A stretch of 64,000 nucleotides of DNA from Mesorhizobium sp. B2-1-8 (lineage in GTDB: Bacteria > Pseudomonadota > Alphaproteobacteria > Rhizobiales > Rhizobiaceae). Where the stretch lies: NCBI RefSeq assembly GCF_006442545.2, contig NZ_CP083952.1:5433501-5497500 (forward strand), in the 5' to 3' direction. Below are positions 26,701 through 34,902 of the stretch, in pieces. The translations under genes were made by a program, and so were the position numbers. Under the pieces are notes generated by a model. It was not told where the DNA came from and ran no database searches. It was given only the letters and a program-made list of their open reading frames with translations. Within the stretch, counting starts at the first letter, position 1. Each line of letters begins with the position of its first letter.

Positions 26701-27456
26701 ATGAAGGTTCTTGCCGATCGGGTCGTGCTTTTGACCGGCGGCCTTGGCTCCCTCGGCCGGGCCCAGGCCGTCACGCTGGCGCGGGCCGGTGCGCGTGTGC
26801 TGGTGCTCGACCGGCCCGATATCGAAGACGGGCCGGAGACCGCGGCGACGCTCGCCGGGCAGGCCGAAGGCGACATTGCCTTCGTCGGCTGCGATCTCAA
26901 CAAGCTTGCCGGGGCGGAAGAGGTTGTCGCGGCCTTGGCGGAAAAGGAAGGGGGGATCGATATCCTGATCAACAACGCGGCCCTGATCATCAACCGGCCG
27001 TTCGAGGAATTCTCGCTGTCCGAATACGAGGATCAGATCAGGGTCAATTCCTCGGCCGCCTTTGCGCTTGTGCGCGCCTGCGCGCCGGGCATGAAGGCGA
27101 AGGCGTATGGCAAGATCGTGAACTTCTGCTCGATCACACTCAATGGCCGGTGGGACGGCTATGTACCTTATGTCGCATCGAAAGGCGCGATGCTGGGCCT
27201 CACGAAATCGCTGGCACGGGAACTGGGGCCGCATGGCATCACCGTAAACGCAGTGTCGCCGGGCGCCGTCGTTTCCGAAGCAGAAGAACGCGTGTTCGGC
27301 GAGCGGCTCAAGGAATACAGTGATTGGATCATGGCCAACCAGAGCCTGAAGCGCCGCATCGAACCGCATCACGTCGCCGATCTCGTGCTGTTTCTTGTTT
27401 CGCCTGCCGCGGACATGATCAGCGGTCAGGACATCCACGTCGACGGTGGTTGGTAG
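26701..27456 (+). CDS. SDR-family dehydrogenase
   Basis: A 251-residue short-chain dehydrogenase with the cofactor loop TGGLGSLGRAQA (residues about 12-23), NNAA at about 95-98 and catalytic Tyr-x3-Lys in YVPYVASKGAM. In this operon it is the best candidate for the sugar 1-dehydrogenase that makes the lactone, or for a later oxidation. ATG at 26701 with AAGGAG eight bases upstream; a GTG at 26692 overlaps that site and is less likely. Confidence 0.88.
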   Translation: MKVLADRVVLLTGGLGSLGRAQAVTLARAGARVLVLDRPDIEDGPETAATLAGQAEGDIAFVGCDLNKLAGAEEVVAALAEKEGGIDILINNAALIINRPFEEFSLSEYEDQIRVNSSAAFALVRACAPGMKAKAYGKIVNFCSITLNGRWDGYVPYVASKGAMLGLTKSLARELGPHGITVNAVSPGAVVSEAEERVFGERLKEYSDWIMANQSLKRRIEPHHVADLVLFLVSPAADMISGQDIHVDGGW

Positions 27457-27466
27457 CGTTCCGTCG

Positions 27467-28336
27467 ATGACGAACATCGACACGATCGAACTTGCCGACG
27501 AACGCGCCAGGGTGGTTGTCAGCCCTCGCCAGGGCGCGGCGATCCTGCGCTACGACGCGCTTCGCTCCCACGGCGTGTTCACACCTGTGATAAAGCCGTC
27601 GGAAGGATTGATGAAATTCGGCTCCCAGTTGCTGGCGCCGTGGTCGAACAGGATTTCCGGCGGCGGCTTCGAGTTCGACGAGCGTTTCCATGCGATAGAA
27701 CCCAACGTCGAGGGCGAGCCCTTCCCGCTTCATGGCGACGCCTTTCAAAAGCCTTGGCGTCTGACGCAGCGGACGGGGACCGAGGCGGAGTTCGTTCTGA
27801 GCGATGGGGCGATCGGACCCTATCGCTATCATGCGAGCGTGCTCTACGCACTGGAGAACGGCGCGTTGAGCGCTGCTTTGACCATTGAGAACCGGGCCGC
27901 GATCCGGCTGCCTTATGGCATTGGCTTCCATCCATGGTTTCCGCGCAACGCGCGCACATCGCTCCAGGCATCGGCCAAGAGCGTCTGGCTCGAGGATGAA
28001 CGCCACCTGCCGACCAGGATGGTGTCGCTCATCGACCACCACAACTGGGATTTCTCGAAACGTGCTCCGCTTCCCGATACCTGGGTAAACAATGCGTTTG
28101 AGGGATGGAATGGACGCGCCTCGATCGTCCAACCCGATGATGCCATAGTCGTCTCGATCGAAGCGCCGCCGCCTCTCGGCGTCTTCATTCTCTATTCGCC
28201 GGCGCGAAACGCCGATTTCTTCTGTTTCGAACCTGTCTCGCATACGGTGGATGCTCATCACATCGGCGGCCTGAGGACACTCGAGCCGAGGGAATCGATG
28301 GCTTCGCGGATGCGACTACGCTGGCATGAGCTTTGA
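27467..28336 (+). CDS. Aldose 1-epimerase family protein
   Basis: A 289-residue galactose-mutarotase-like protein. Conserved positions are His in FPLHGDAFQKPW (residue about 88), His in YGIGFHPWFPR, and Glu in FFCFEPVSHTVDA. It would interconvert anomers of the sugar entering the pathway. The ATG at 27467 begins ten bases after the SDR stop; a GTG at 27446 overlapping the SDR gene is possible. Same operon as the ABC genes. Confidence 0.85.
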   Translation: MTNIDTIELADERARVVVSPRQGAAILRYDALRSHGVFTPVIKPSEGLMKFGSQLLAPWSNRISGGGFEFDERFHAIEPNVEGEPFPLHGDAFQKPWRLTQRTGTEAEFVLSDGAIGPYRYHASVLYALENGALSAALTIENRAAIRLPYGIGFHPWFPRNARTSLQASAKSVWLEDERHLPTRMVSLIDHHNWDFSKRAPLPDTWVNNAFEGWNGRASIVQPDDAIVVSIEAPPPLGVFILYSPARNADFFCFEPVSHTVDAHHIGGLRTLEPRESMASRMRLRWHEL

Positions 28337-28396
28337 TGCCGGAGAAGCGTGTAGCGTTCGGCACGATTTGACTTGAAGAGAGGCCGTCGGAATTTC

Positions 28397-28410
28397 ACAA
28401 TCCGGATTGT
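28397..28410. promoter_or_regulatory. 14-base perfect palindrome before the XylX-like gene
   Basis: ACAATCCGGATTGT lies 22 bases upstream of the ATG at 28433 in a 96-base gap. It could be an operator giving this gene its own control; the binder is unknown. Confidence 0.3.
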
Positions 28411-28432
28411 CCCGCCCAACAACGAGAGAACG

Positions 28433-29590
28433 ATGACGAACACGATTAACCTCCCTAGCGACGGTGTCTTTCTCGGCCGCGCTCGACTGCCGGCCGTCTC
28501 GCATCCCATGGTGGTCACGGTGCGCGACGGCACCGTCTTCGACATCACGTCGAACGCGGCGCCAACCGCCCGTGACGTCTGCGAAATGACCGATCCTGCC
28601 GGCCATGTGCGCTCGGCCAAGGGTACGCCGATCGGCCCGCTCAACGATATTGCGGCCAACAGTTTCGAAGCCACGCGTGATCCGGCAAAACCCTCCCTGC
28701 TGTCCCCGGTCGACCTGCAGGCGATCAAGGCATCCGGCGTCACTTTCGTGGTCAGCCTGCTCGAACGGGTGATCGAGGAACAGGCGCGCGGCTCGGCGGA
28801 AAAGGCCGACGCCATCCGCGCCGACATTGCCGGCCTGATCGGCCATGACCTTTCGAAGCTCAAGCCCGGTTCGCCCGAGGCGATGGAGATCAAGGCCAAG
28901 CTGATTTCGCGCGGCGCCTGGTCGCAATATCTGGAAGTGGGCATCGGCCCGGATGCCGAGATCTTCACCAAGTGCCAGCCGATGGCCTCGGTCGGCTTCG
29001 GCGCCGATGTCGGTCTCCACCCGGTATCGACCTGGAACAATCCGGAGCCGGAGATCGCCATGATCGCCGCCTCGAGCGGCAGGATCGTCGGCGCCACCAT
29101 CGGCAACGACGTCAATCTGCGCGACGTCGAAGGGCGCTCGGCGCTGCTGCTCGGCAAGGCCAAGGACAACAATGCCTCGGCCTCGCTTGGCCCATTCATC
29201 CGGTTGTTCGACGACACGTTCTCCATCGCCGATGTGAAGCGGGCCGTCGTGCGCCTGAAGGTCGAGGGAGACGATGGATTCTCGCTGGAGGGGGCAAGCT
29301 CGATGGCCGAGATCAGCCGCACGCCGGAAGAACTGGTTGCCGCGGCCATGGGGCCGCACCACCAGTATCCGGACGGACTGGCGCTCTATCTCGGCACGAT
29401 GTTCGTGCCTTCGAAGGATCGCGGCGAAAAGGGCAAGGGGTTCACGCACAAGGTCGGCGACATCGTCACCATCTCGTCTGAAAAATTCGGCGCGCTGGTC
29501 AACCGTGTGCGACTATCGCCCGATTGCCCGCACTGGACCTACGGAGCCAGCCATTTGATGCGCGACCTCGCCAAGGCCGGTCTGCTCTAA
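28433..29590 (+). CDS. XylX-like 2-keto-3-deoxy-pentonate dehydratase (FAH family)
   Basis: A 385-residue fumarylacetoacetate hydrolase-family protein. Length and the segments WSQYLEVGIGPDAEIFTKCQPM, TWNNPEPEI, GNDVNLRDVEGRSALLLGKAKDNNAS and PHHQYPDGLALYLGT (each under 20 here) correspond closely to XylX-type dehydratases that convert 2-keto-3-deoxy-pentonates to alpha-ketoglutarate semialdehyde in the Weimberg pathway. This supports a C5 sugar as substrate of the whole cluster. ATG at 28433 preceded by GAGAG. The final semialdehyde dehydrogenase is not in the window. Confidence 0.8.
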   Translation: MTNTINLPSDGVFLGRARLPAVSHPMVVTVRDGTVFDITSNAAPTARDVCEMTDPAGHVRSAKGTPIGPLNDIAANSFEATRDPAKPSLLSPVDLQAIKASGVTFVVSLLERVIEEQARGSAEKADAIRADIAGLIGHDLSKLKPGSPEAMEIKAKLISRGAWSQYLEVGIGPDAEIFTKCQPMASVGFGADVGLHPVSTWNNPEPEIAMIAASSGRIVGATIGNDVNLRDVEGRSALLLGKAKDNNASASLGPFIRLFDDTFSIADVKRAVVRLKVEGDDGFSLEGASSMAEISRTPEELVAAAMGPHHQYPDGLALYLGTMFVPSKDRGEKGKGFTHKVGDIVTISSEKFGALVNRVRLSPDCPHWTYGASHLMRDLAKAGLL

Positions 29591-29752
29591 CCGGCTCTTC
29601 GGGGGCTTTCGCCCCAACTGATTGCCCGAACATGATCGGCACAGTCCGCCCGGCTGAGCCCTCGGCGCCAATCATCCGACCGCCTGGAAAAAATGATCCC
29701 AACTGATGCGATCTGATGGGGTCGTTGATGGCGCCCCGTCAGGCGCCAACTA

Positions 29753-29764
29753 CATCTGCAGATG
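29753..29764. promoter_or_regulatory. Candidate operator of the second sugar ABC operon
   Basis: The 294-base gap 29591-29884 precedes the binding-protein gene. It holds TGGCGCC-N6-GGCGCCA (29729-29748) and the perfect palindrome CATCTGCAGATG (29753-29764). Either could be the site of the LacI regulator that is now a pseudogene at 32746-34592. No clear -10/-35 pair was seen. Confidence 0.3.
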
Positions 29765-29884
29765 GAGGCTTGCCATCCGCCGAAAAAGGGAATGCTCTTA
29801 GGCATCCGAGCGGCGCTGGCAAAAGACGCAATCCGGCTGAAGCCGGAACAAGGGACGGATCATCTTCAACCGGGAGGAAATCAA

Positions 29885-30820
29885 ATGCTGACGAGATTAA
29901 GACTTATGCTCTACGGTCTGCTGATCGCGCTGACGGTCATTCCGGCAGCCGCGCAGGCCAAGACGTTCTACTGGATTTCACATGGCGGGCCGGCCGACCC
30001 GGTCTGGACCTACTTCCTCGCCGGCGCCAAGCAATGGGCCAAGGACACCGGCAACACCGTCAACACCTCGTTCCACAATGGCGACGTCGCCTCGCAGCAG
30101 GAAGCGGTCCGCGCCGCCCTCTCCGCCAAGGCCGACGGCATCGTCACCACCAGCCCCGATCCGGGCAGCCTGGTCGAGATCGTCAAGGAAGCGCGCGCGG
30201 CCAACGTCCCGATCATCAACTTCAACACGCCCGATCCCAAGGCCAATTTCAACGCCTATGTCGGCGGCGACAACGTCACCTTCGGCAAGCACTGGGCGCA
30301 GTATCTGGTCGACAAGGGCCTGGTGAAGAAGGGCGACTTCGTCTGGATGCCGGTCGAGATCCCCGGCGCCACCTACGGCGTGCAGGAAGAAGAGGGCATC
30401 AAGAGCGTCTTCGGCCCGCTCGGCATCACCTATGAAGTAACCGAAGCGACGCTCGACCAGGCCGAGGTGATCAACCGCATGGTCGACTACCTCACCGCCC
30501 ACAAGGGCAAGGTCAAAGCCATCATCGGCCTGGGCGACCTCGTCACCGGTTCGATCAAGCGCGTGTTCGACCAGGTCGGCGTCAAGCCGGGCGAAATCCC
30601 GGTCGTCGGCTGGGGCAACTCGCTCGACACCACCCAGGAAGTGCTGAACGGCTACGTCAATGCCGGCCAGTGGCAGGACCCGCAGGCGACCAGCTATGTG
30701 GCGCTATCGCTCGCCAACATGGCGGCCAGCGGCATTCCTCCGGGCTTCAACGTCATCACCGGCGCGCTCTATGAGAAGGACACCGCGGCGGTCTACGACA
30801 AGATCCTGTCCGGCAAATAG
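29885..30820 (+). CDS. Sugar ABC transporter substrate-binding protein
   Basis: A 311-residue periplasmic binding protein (Peripla_BP_4) with a signal peptide ending AAAQA (residue about 24). The mature part starts KTFYWISHGGPADPVWTYF and includes ADGIVTTSPDPGSL and the inter-lobe segment VKAIIGLGDLV. It begins a three-gene importer (binding protein, permease, ATPase) distinct from the one at 23922. A GGAGGAAAT site precedes the ATG at 29885. A hairpin follows the stop. Confidence 0.9.
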   Translation: MLTRLRLMLYGLLIALTVIPAAAQAKTFYWISHGGPADPVWTYFLAGAKQWAKDTGNTVNTSFHNGDVASQQEAVRAALSAKADGIVTTSPDPGSLVEIVKEARAANVPIINFNTPDPKANFNAYVGGDNVTFGKHWAQYLVDKGLVKKGDFVWMPVEIPGATYGVQEEEGIKSVFGPLGITYEVTEATLDQAEVINRMVDYLTAHKGKVKAIIGLGDLVTGSIKRVFDQVGVKPGEIPVVGWGNSLDTTQEVLNGYVNAGQWQDPQATSYVALSLANMAASGIPPGFNVITGALYEKDTAAVYDKILSGK

Positions 30821-30830
30821 TCCGCGATCC

Positions 30831-30859
30831 CTGGCGCCGCGCATCTCGCACGGCGCCAG
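30831..30859 (+). other. Intercistronic hairpin after binding-protein gene
   Basis: CTGGCGCCG and CGGCGCCAG form a 9-base stem with an 11-base loop ten bases after the stop, without a T-run. Same position and probable role as the hairpin at 24918. Confidence 0.55.
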
Positions 30860-30937
30860 ACATCTTCCTGTGCCGCGGCTATATCCACCCGATGCGGTGG
30901 AGGTCGCTGCCCGTTCCAACCATGTCGCGGGTTCCCA

Positions 30938-31924
30938 GTGGAAAATCATTCGCTCACCCAACGCCTGATCGCGCGGCCGGAATTCGGCCCCTTCGTTCTG
31001 CTCATCGTAGAGATCGCCGTTTTCTGGGGTTTCAACCACGACTTCCTGTCACCGCAAAACATCTCCAACACGCTGGCCTTCACCGTCGAGCTCGGCCTGA
31101 TCGCGCTGGCGATGACGCTGCTGATGACGTCGGGCGAATTCGACCTTTCCGTCGGGTCCCTGTTCGGCTTCTCGCCGGTGCTGATGTGGACGCTGTTCAA
31201 TGCCGGCGTCACCTCGCTGGAGATGGGCTTCGTCATCGCGCTGGTGATTGCCGCCTTTATCGGCCTGGTCAATGGCTGGTTCGTCACGCAGCTCAAGATC
31301 CCGTCCTTCCTGGTGACGCTCGGCATGCTCCTGGTGGTGCGCGGCAGTGCGCTTTTCATCACCGACGGGTTTCCGCAGCGCACCTGGAGCGCCGAGGGCA
31401 GTTGGCTGGCCGAGGCGCTGGTCGGCGACTTCTTCATCGGGCCGTTCCGCATCTACATGTCGCTGTTCTGGTTCATCGCCGCGGCGATCGCGCTCGGCTA
31501 TGTCTTGACGCAAAGCCGGACCGGCAACTGGATCCAGGCGGCGGGCGGCAATCCCAACGCGGCGCGCGCACGCGGCGTCAATGTCAACCGCGTCAAGGTC
31601 GGCCTGTTCGTCCTATCGTCGCTCATGGCCTCGCTTGCCGGCGTCATCTCGTCGCTGCGCACATCCGCCGCCAACCCCAACAGCGGCACCGGCTACGAGC
31701 TCGAGGTGATCGCCATGGTGGTGATCGGCGGCACGGCGCTGACCGGCGGGCGCGGCACCATCATCGGCACCGTGCTCGGCATCCTGATCCTGCGCGTCAT
31801 GCGCAACGGCATCGTGCTTATCGGCGTGCCCGGCCTTGCCTACAACATCTTCATCGGCGCGATCATCCTTGGCATGATGGCGTTGCACTCATGGCTGGAA
31901 CGCCGGCACCAAGCGGGGACTTGA
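30938..31924 (+). CDS. Sugar ABC transporter permease
   Basis: A 328-residue BPD_transp_2 permease with the class signature MTSGEFDLSVGSLFGF near residue 65 and GGTALTGGRGTIIGT near 265. The start is a GTG at 30938 (VENHSLTQRLI). Paralogous in layout to the permease at 24961. Followed three bases later by its ATPase. Confidence 0.9.
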   Translation: MENHSLTQRLIARPEFGPFVLLIVEIAVFWGFNHDFLSPQNISNTLAFTVELGLIALAMTLLMTSGEFDLSVGSLFGFSPVLMWTLFNAGVTSLEMGFVIALVIAAFIGLVNGWFVTQLKIPSFLVTLGMLLVVRGSALFITDGFPQRTWSAEGSWLAEALVGDFFIGPFRIYMSLFWFIAAAIALGYVLTQSRTGNWIQAAGGNPNAARARGVNVNRVKVGLFVLSSLMASLAGVISSLRTSAANPNSGTGYELEVIAMVVIGGTALTGGRGTIIGTVLGILILRVMRNGIVLIGVPGLAYNIFIGAIILGMMALHSWLERRHQAGT

Positions 31925-31927
31925 ACC

Positions 31928-32719
31928 ATGGCCGAGCCATTGATCCGCATGCAGAACATCCGCAAGTCCTATGGGCGCGTGCAGGCGCTGGTGGACGCCA
32001 ATTTCCATGTCAACGAGCGTGAGATCGTCGGCTTGCTGGGCGACAATGGCGCCGGCAAATCGACGCTGATCAAGGTTCTCTCGGGCGCGGTGCCGCTGAC
32101 CAGCGGCGACATCTTCATCCGCGGCAAGAAGGTCATCTTGCGCAGCACCAGCGACGCCATCGCGCATGGCATCGAGACCATCTACCAAGACTCGGCCCTG
32201 GTCACGCAATTGTCGATCGCGCGCAACCTGTTCCTGGGGCGTGAGCCGATCAAACCGCCGCGTTTCCTCAACCGCATGGACCAGGACGCCATGAACACGG
32301 TCGCCCGCGATCTGCTCAAACAAGTAGGCATCTCCAAGAACATCCCGCCGACGACGCCGATCGGTTCGCTCTCCGGCGGCGAGCGCCAGGCGGTCGCGAT
32401 CGCGCGCGCCATGCATTTCGACAGCGACCTGATCATTCTCGACGAGCCGACCAACAATCTCGGCGTCGCCGAAACACAAGGGGTGCTGAGCTTCGTGCGC
32501 AACGCCCGCGATTCCGGCCACTCCTGCATCTTCATCGCGCACAACATCCACCATGTCTTCCAGGTGGTCGACCGCATCGTCGTCATGCGCAGGGGCAAGG
32601 TGGTCGCCGACGACATCGATCCGAAGACGACGACCGTGACGGAAGTCGAGCGCATCATTACCGGCATGTCGGACAAGGACATCCGCGACGCTCTCGCCGA
32701 CGGCAAGCCGGGGCACTGA
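31928..32719 (+). CDS. Sugar ABC transporter ATPase (single domain)
   Basis: A 263-residue single-domain ATPase: Walker A GDNGAGKST near residue 38, signature LSGGERQAVAIARA, Walker B LIILDEPTNNLGV and switch His in IAHNIHH. FrcA-like, probably a homodimer. Last gene of the importer; the disrupted LacI regulator starts 26 bases downstream on the same strand. Confidence 0.92.
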   Translation: MAEPLIRMQNIRKSYGRVQALVDANFHVNEREIVGLLGDNGAGKSTLIKVLSGAVPLTSGDIFIRGKKVILRSTSDAIAHGIETIYQDSALVTQLSIARNLFLGREPIKPPRFLNRMDQDAMNTVARDLLKQVGISKNIPPTTPIGSLSGGERQAVAIARAMHFDSDLIILDEPTNNLGVAETQGVLSFVRNARDSGHSCIFIAHNIHHVFQVVDRIVVMRRGKVVADDIDPKTTTVTEVERIITGMSDKDIRDALADGKPGH

Positions 32720-32847
32720 GGAGCATCGACGCATAGGGTCGCGGCATGAAGGCCACCGTTTCCGACATTGCCAGGAACTGTGGGCTGTCGACCGCAACGG
32801 TCGACAGGGTGCTCAACAATCGGCCCGGTGCGAGCGCCGCGGTCAAG

Positions 32848-33740
32848 ACGGAAGGGCTCTCGCGACGCGCGGCGGCGGCTCGATTTGGCGTCAGCTACAG
32901 CGCGGCCATCGCGTGGCTTAAGCGCGTCGAAGAGACTGGCAGTGCTGCGCCTCGCCAGGTCGGCGGCTACAAACCGAAGAAGCTCTCGGGAGCGTGGCGC
33001 GACTGGCTGATCGAACGCTGTCACGACAGGGACTTCACCTTGCGCGGGCTTGTGGCCGAACTTGGCGAGCGTGGCCTGAGGGTCGACTACCGTTCGGTGT
33101 GGGAGTTCGTGCATGCCGAGAAGCTCAGTCACAAAAAAAGACGCTGATCGCCGTCGAACAGGATCGTCCCGATATCGCGCGACGGCGCATGCAGTGGACG
33201 AAGTATCGGGACCGGATTGATCCGACGCGACTGGTCTTCATCGACGAGACCTGGACCAAGACCAACATGTCGCCGCTAAGGGGCTGGGCGCCGGTTGGAC
33301 AGCGCATCAAGGCCAAAGTGCCGCATGGCCACTGGAAGACCATGACCTTCCTGGCCGCGCTGCGCCACGATCGCGTCGAGGCGCCCTGGCTGATCGACGG
33401 ACCTATCAACGGCGAGAGATTTCTTCTCTATGTCGAGAAGGTTCTCGCTCCGACCCTCCAGCCGGGCGACATCGTCATCATGGACAATCTCGGCTCGCAC
33501 AAAGGCAAGGCGGTGCGCCGCGCCATACGCGCCGCCGGCGCCAGGCTCTTCTTCCTGCCGAAATACTCGCCCGATCTTAATCCGATCGAACAGCTCTTTT
33601 CAAAACTCAAGCACTGGCTGAGAAAGGCAGCAAGCCGCACCGTCCAAACCGTTTGCGACGCGATCGGCCAAATTCTCAACCGCATCACACCGACAGAATG
33701 CTCACACTACTTCGAAAACTCCGGATATGACCGAAACTAA
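32848..33740 (+). pseudogene. IS630-family transposase, truncated, with A7 frameshift site
   Basis: The N-terminal part (EGLSRRAAAARFGVSYSAAI, DNA-binding) reads in the frame of the LacI start and ends at 33147; the catalytic part reads one base back (-1) and ends at 33740. The switch occurs at seven A residues (33133-33139), a site type used for programmed frameshifting in this family. DDE residues are visible: Asp in VFIDETW, Asp in IVIMDNLGSHK and Glu in LNPIEQLFSKLK. The initiation region is missing; translation could begin only from the LacI ATG at 32746, giving a chimera. Confidence 0.75.
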
Positions 33741-33755
33741 TCTCATCCCGCTCTA
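32848..33755 (+). mobile_element. IS630-family element, left end deleted
   Basis: The element contains most of an IS630 transposase. The right end is placed at the TA at 33754-33755, just before the regulator sequence resumes, because IS630 elements target TA. No sequence complementary to the right end (GAGCGGGATGAGATT on the minus strand) occurs at the left junction, and the transposase lacks its expected N-terminal 20 or so residues, so the left terminus was lost. The element is unlikely to move by itself. Confidence 0.75.
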
Positions 33756-34689
33756 GAATTCCTCCTGCCGATCGGCAGCAACGCCTTCATGCAGGACCTG
33801 GCAAAGCATATCGAGGACTACGCCTCGCGCCTGCCGCTTGTGGCGTCCTGCCGGATCCACAATCTTGCCGGCATCTCGCCCAATGCGCTGCGGACAGCGG
33901 CCGAAAGACTGTCGCTGCGCGCCAACGGCGTCGGCGTCATCGCGGTCGATCACCCCAGGACACGCAACATCCTGCGCGACATGGTCGAGGCCGGCATCCG
34001 CCTGGTGACCCTGGTGTCCGATATTCCGGCCGCACCCCGCTCGGCCTATGTCGGGATCGACAACCGCGTGGCGGGACGGACGGCAGCACTTTTGATGGGA
34101 CGCTTTCTCGGCGGCCGCGAGGGGCAGCTGGCGATGGTCGTCGGCTCGCGCTCCTATCGCGGCCATGAAGAGCGCGAAATGGGCTTCCGCTCCGTGCTTG
34201 GCGAGGAGTTTCCCAACCTCACCGTAAGCAGCGCCGTCGAGATCAACGACGAGCCGGACGCAAGCTATGCCGAGACCATGAAGGCGCTGCACAACGAACC
34301 GGAACTGCTCGGCAACTATTGCGCCGGCGCCGGGCGCTCCGGAATTGCCAAAGCGATCCGGGAAGCCAGGCCCAACCGCAAGCCGGTGTTCATCTGCCAC
34401 GACCTGACAAGGGAAACACGCGGCTATCTCGTCGACGACCTCGCCGACGTCGTGATCGACCAGAACGCCAGGCTGATCGCGGAGCAGTCGGTGATCCAAC
34501 TGCTCGGCTCGATCGCATCGTCGGCGCCTTATCTCACGCGCAAATTCATTGAGCCGCGACTGATTTTCAGGGAAAACGTGCCGGTGCAGTGAGGTCGCAC
34601 TTCCTGAATTCACGCAGCGTTACGGCGAATCTGCACAGCAGCTATGCACAATTCATTGTTGCCGAATCATTGGGCAATTCGTAGTTTCT

Positions 34690-34807
34690 GGTTGTCGGCC
34701 ATCTACTCCTCCCAGATGCGATGCCGACGCTGAATGGGGTGCACCTCCTCCCGCACCACATTCGAAATCGAGCCCGCTGCCACCTCCTCCCGGCAGCGGG
34801 CTTTTTT
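34690..34807 (+). ncRNA. Alpha-r14 (NfeR1)-type sRNA with three anti-Shine-Dalgarno loops
   Basis: Three consecutive hairpins each expose a C(U)CCUCCC loop. Hairpin 1: outer stem GTCGGC (34694-34699) / GCCGAC (34723-34728), inner CATCT/AGATG, loop ACTCCTCCC (34705-34713). Hairpin 2: GGTGC/GCACC around ACCTCCTCCC (34743-34752). Hairpin 3: GCCCGCTGCC/GGCAGCGGGC around ACCTCCTCCC (34782-34791), then T6. This is the structural signature described for the alphaproteobacterial alpha-r14 family (Sinorhizobium NfeR1), which represses transporter and other mRNAs by covering their ribosome sites. The 5' end is estimated. No protein gene fits here. Confidence 0.82.
34772..34807 (+). terminator. Rho-independent terminator of the sRNA
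   Basis: A 10-base perfect GC-rich stem (34772-34781 with 34792-34801) followed by six T residues (34802-34807). The loop doubles as the third anti-Shine-Dalgarno loop. Confidence 0.9.
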
Positions 34808-34902
34808 CGTTCAGTCAACGGGAATGCTGCGCAGCCTGCCAGGGCAGCAGGCATCACCTCGGTCATGCGACCGGCAAAATCACCGACAGCCACGGCAAAA
34901 CT

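Larger units (their letters stand above)
32746..34592 (+). pseudogene. LacI-family regulator interrupted by an IS630 element
   Basis: The first 34 codons (32746-32847) encode a LacI helix-turn-helix (MKATVSDIARNCGLSTATVD, then RVLNNRPGASAA). The ligand-binding domain resumes in another frame at about 33753 (LEFLLPIGSNAFMQDLAKHI) and runs to 34592 (about 280 codons). Between them lies a truncated IS630 transposase. About 30 codons expected around the linker appear to be lost, so insertion was accompanied by deletion. The gene follows the sugar ATPase, so it was presumably the local regulator of that ABC operon, and control is now likely lost or changed. Confidence 0.85.

Noticed and set aside
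24865..27483. An 872-codon open frame on the minus strand across the sugar ABC genes
   Set aside because: It is antisense to four genes with clear motifs and has the His/Asp/Arg-rich composition typical of an antisense frame in high-GC DNA.
34642..34893. An 83-codon minus-strand frame over the sRNA locus
   Set aside because: The plus-strand three-hairpin structure with terminator explains the sequence better than a short basic protein.
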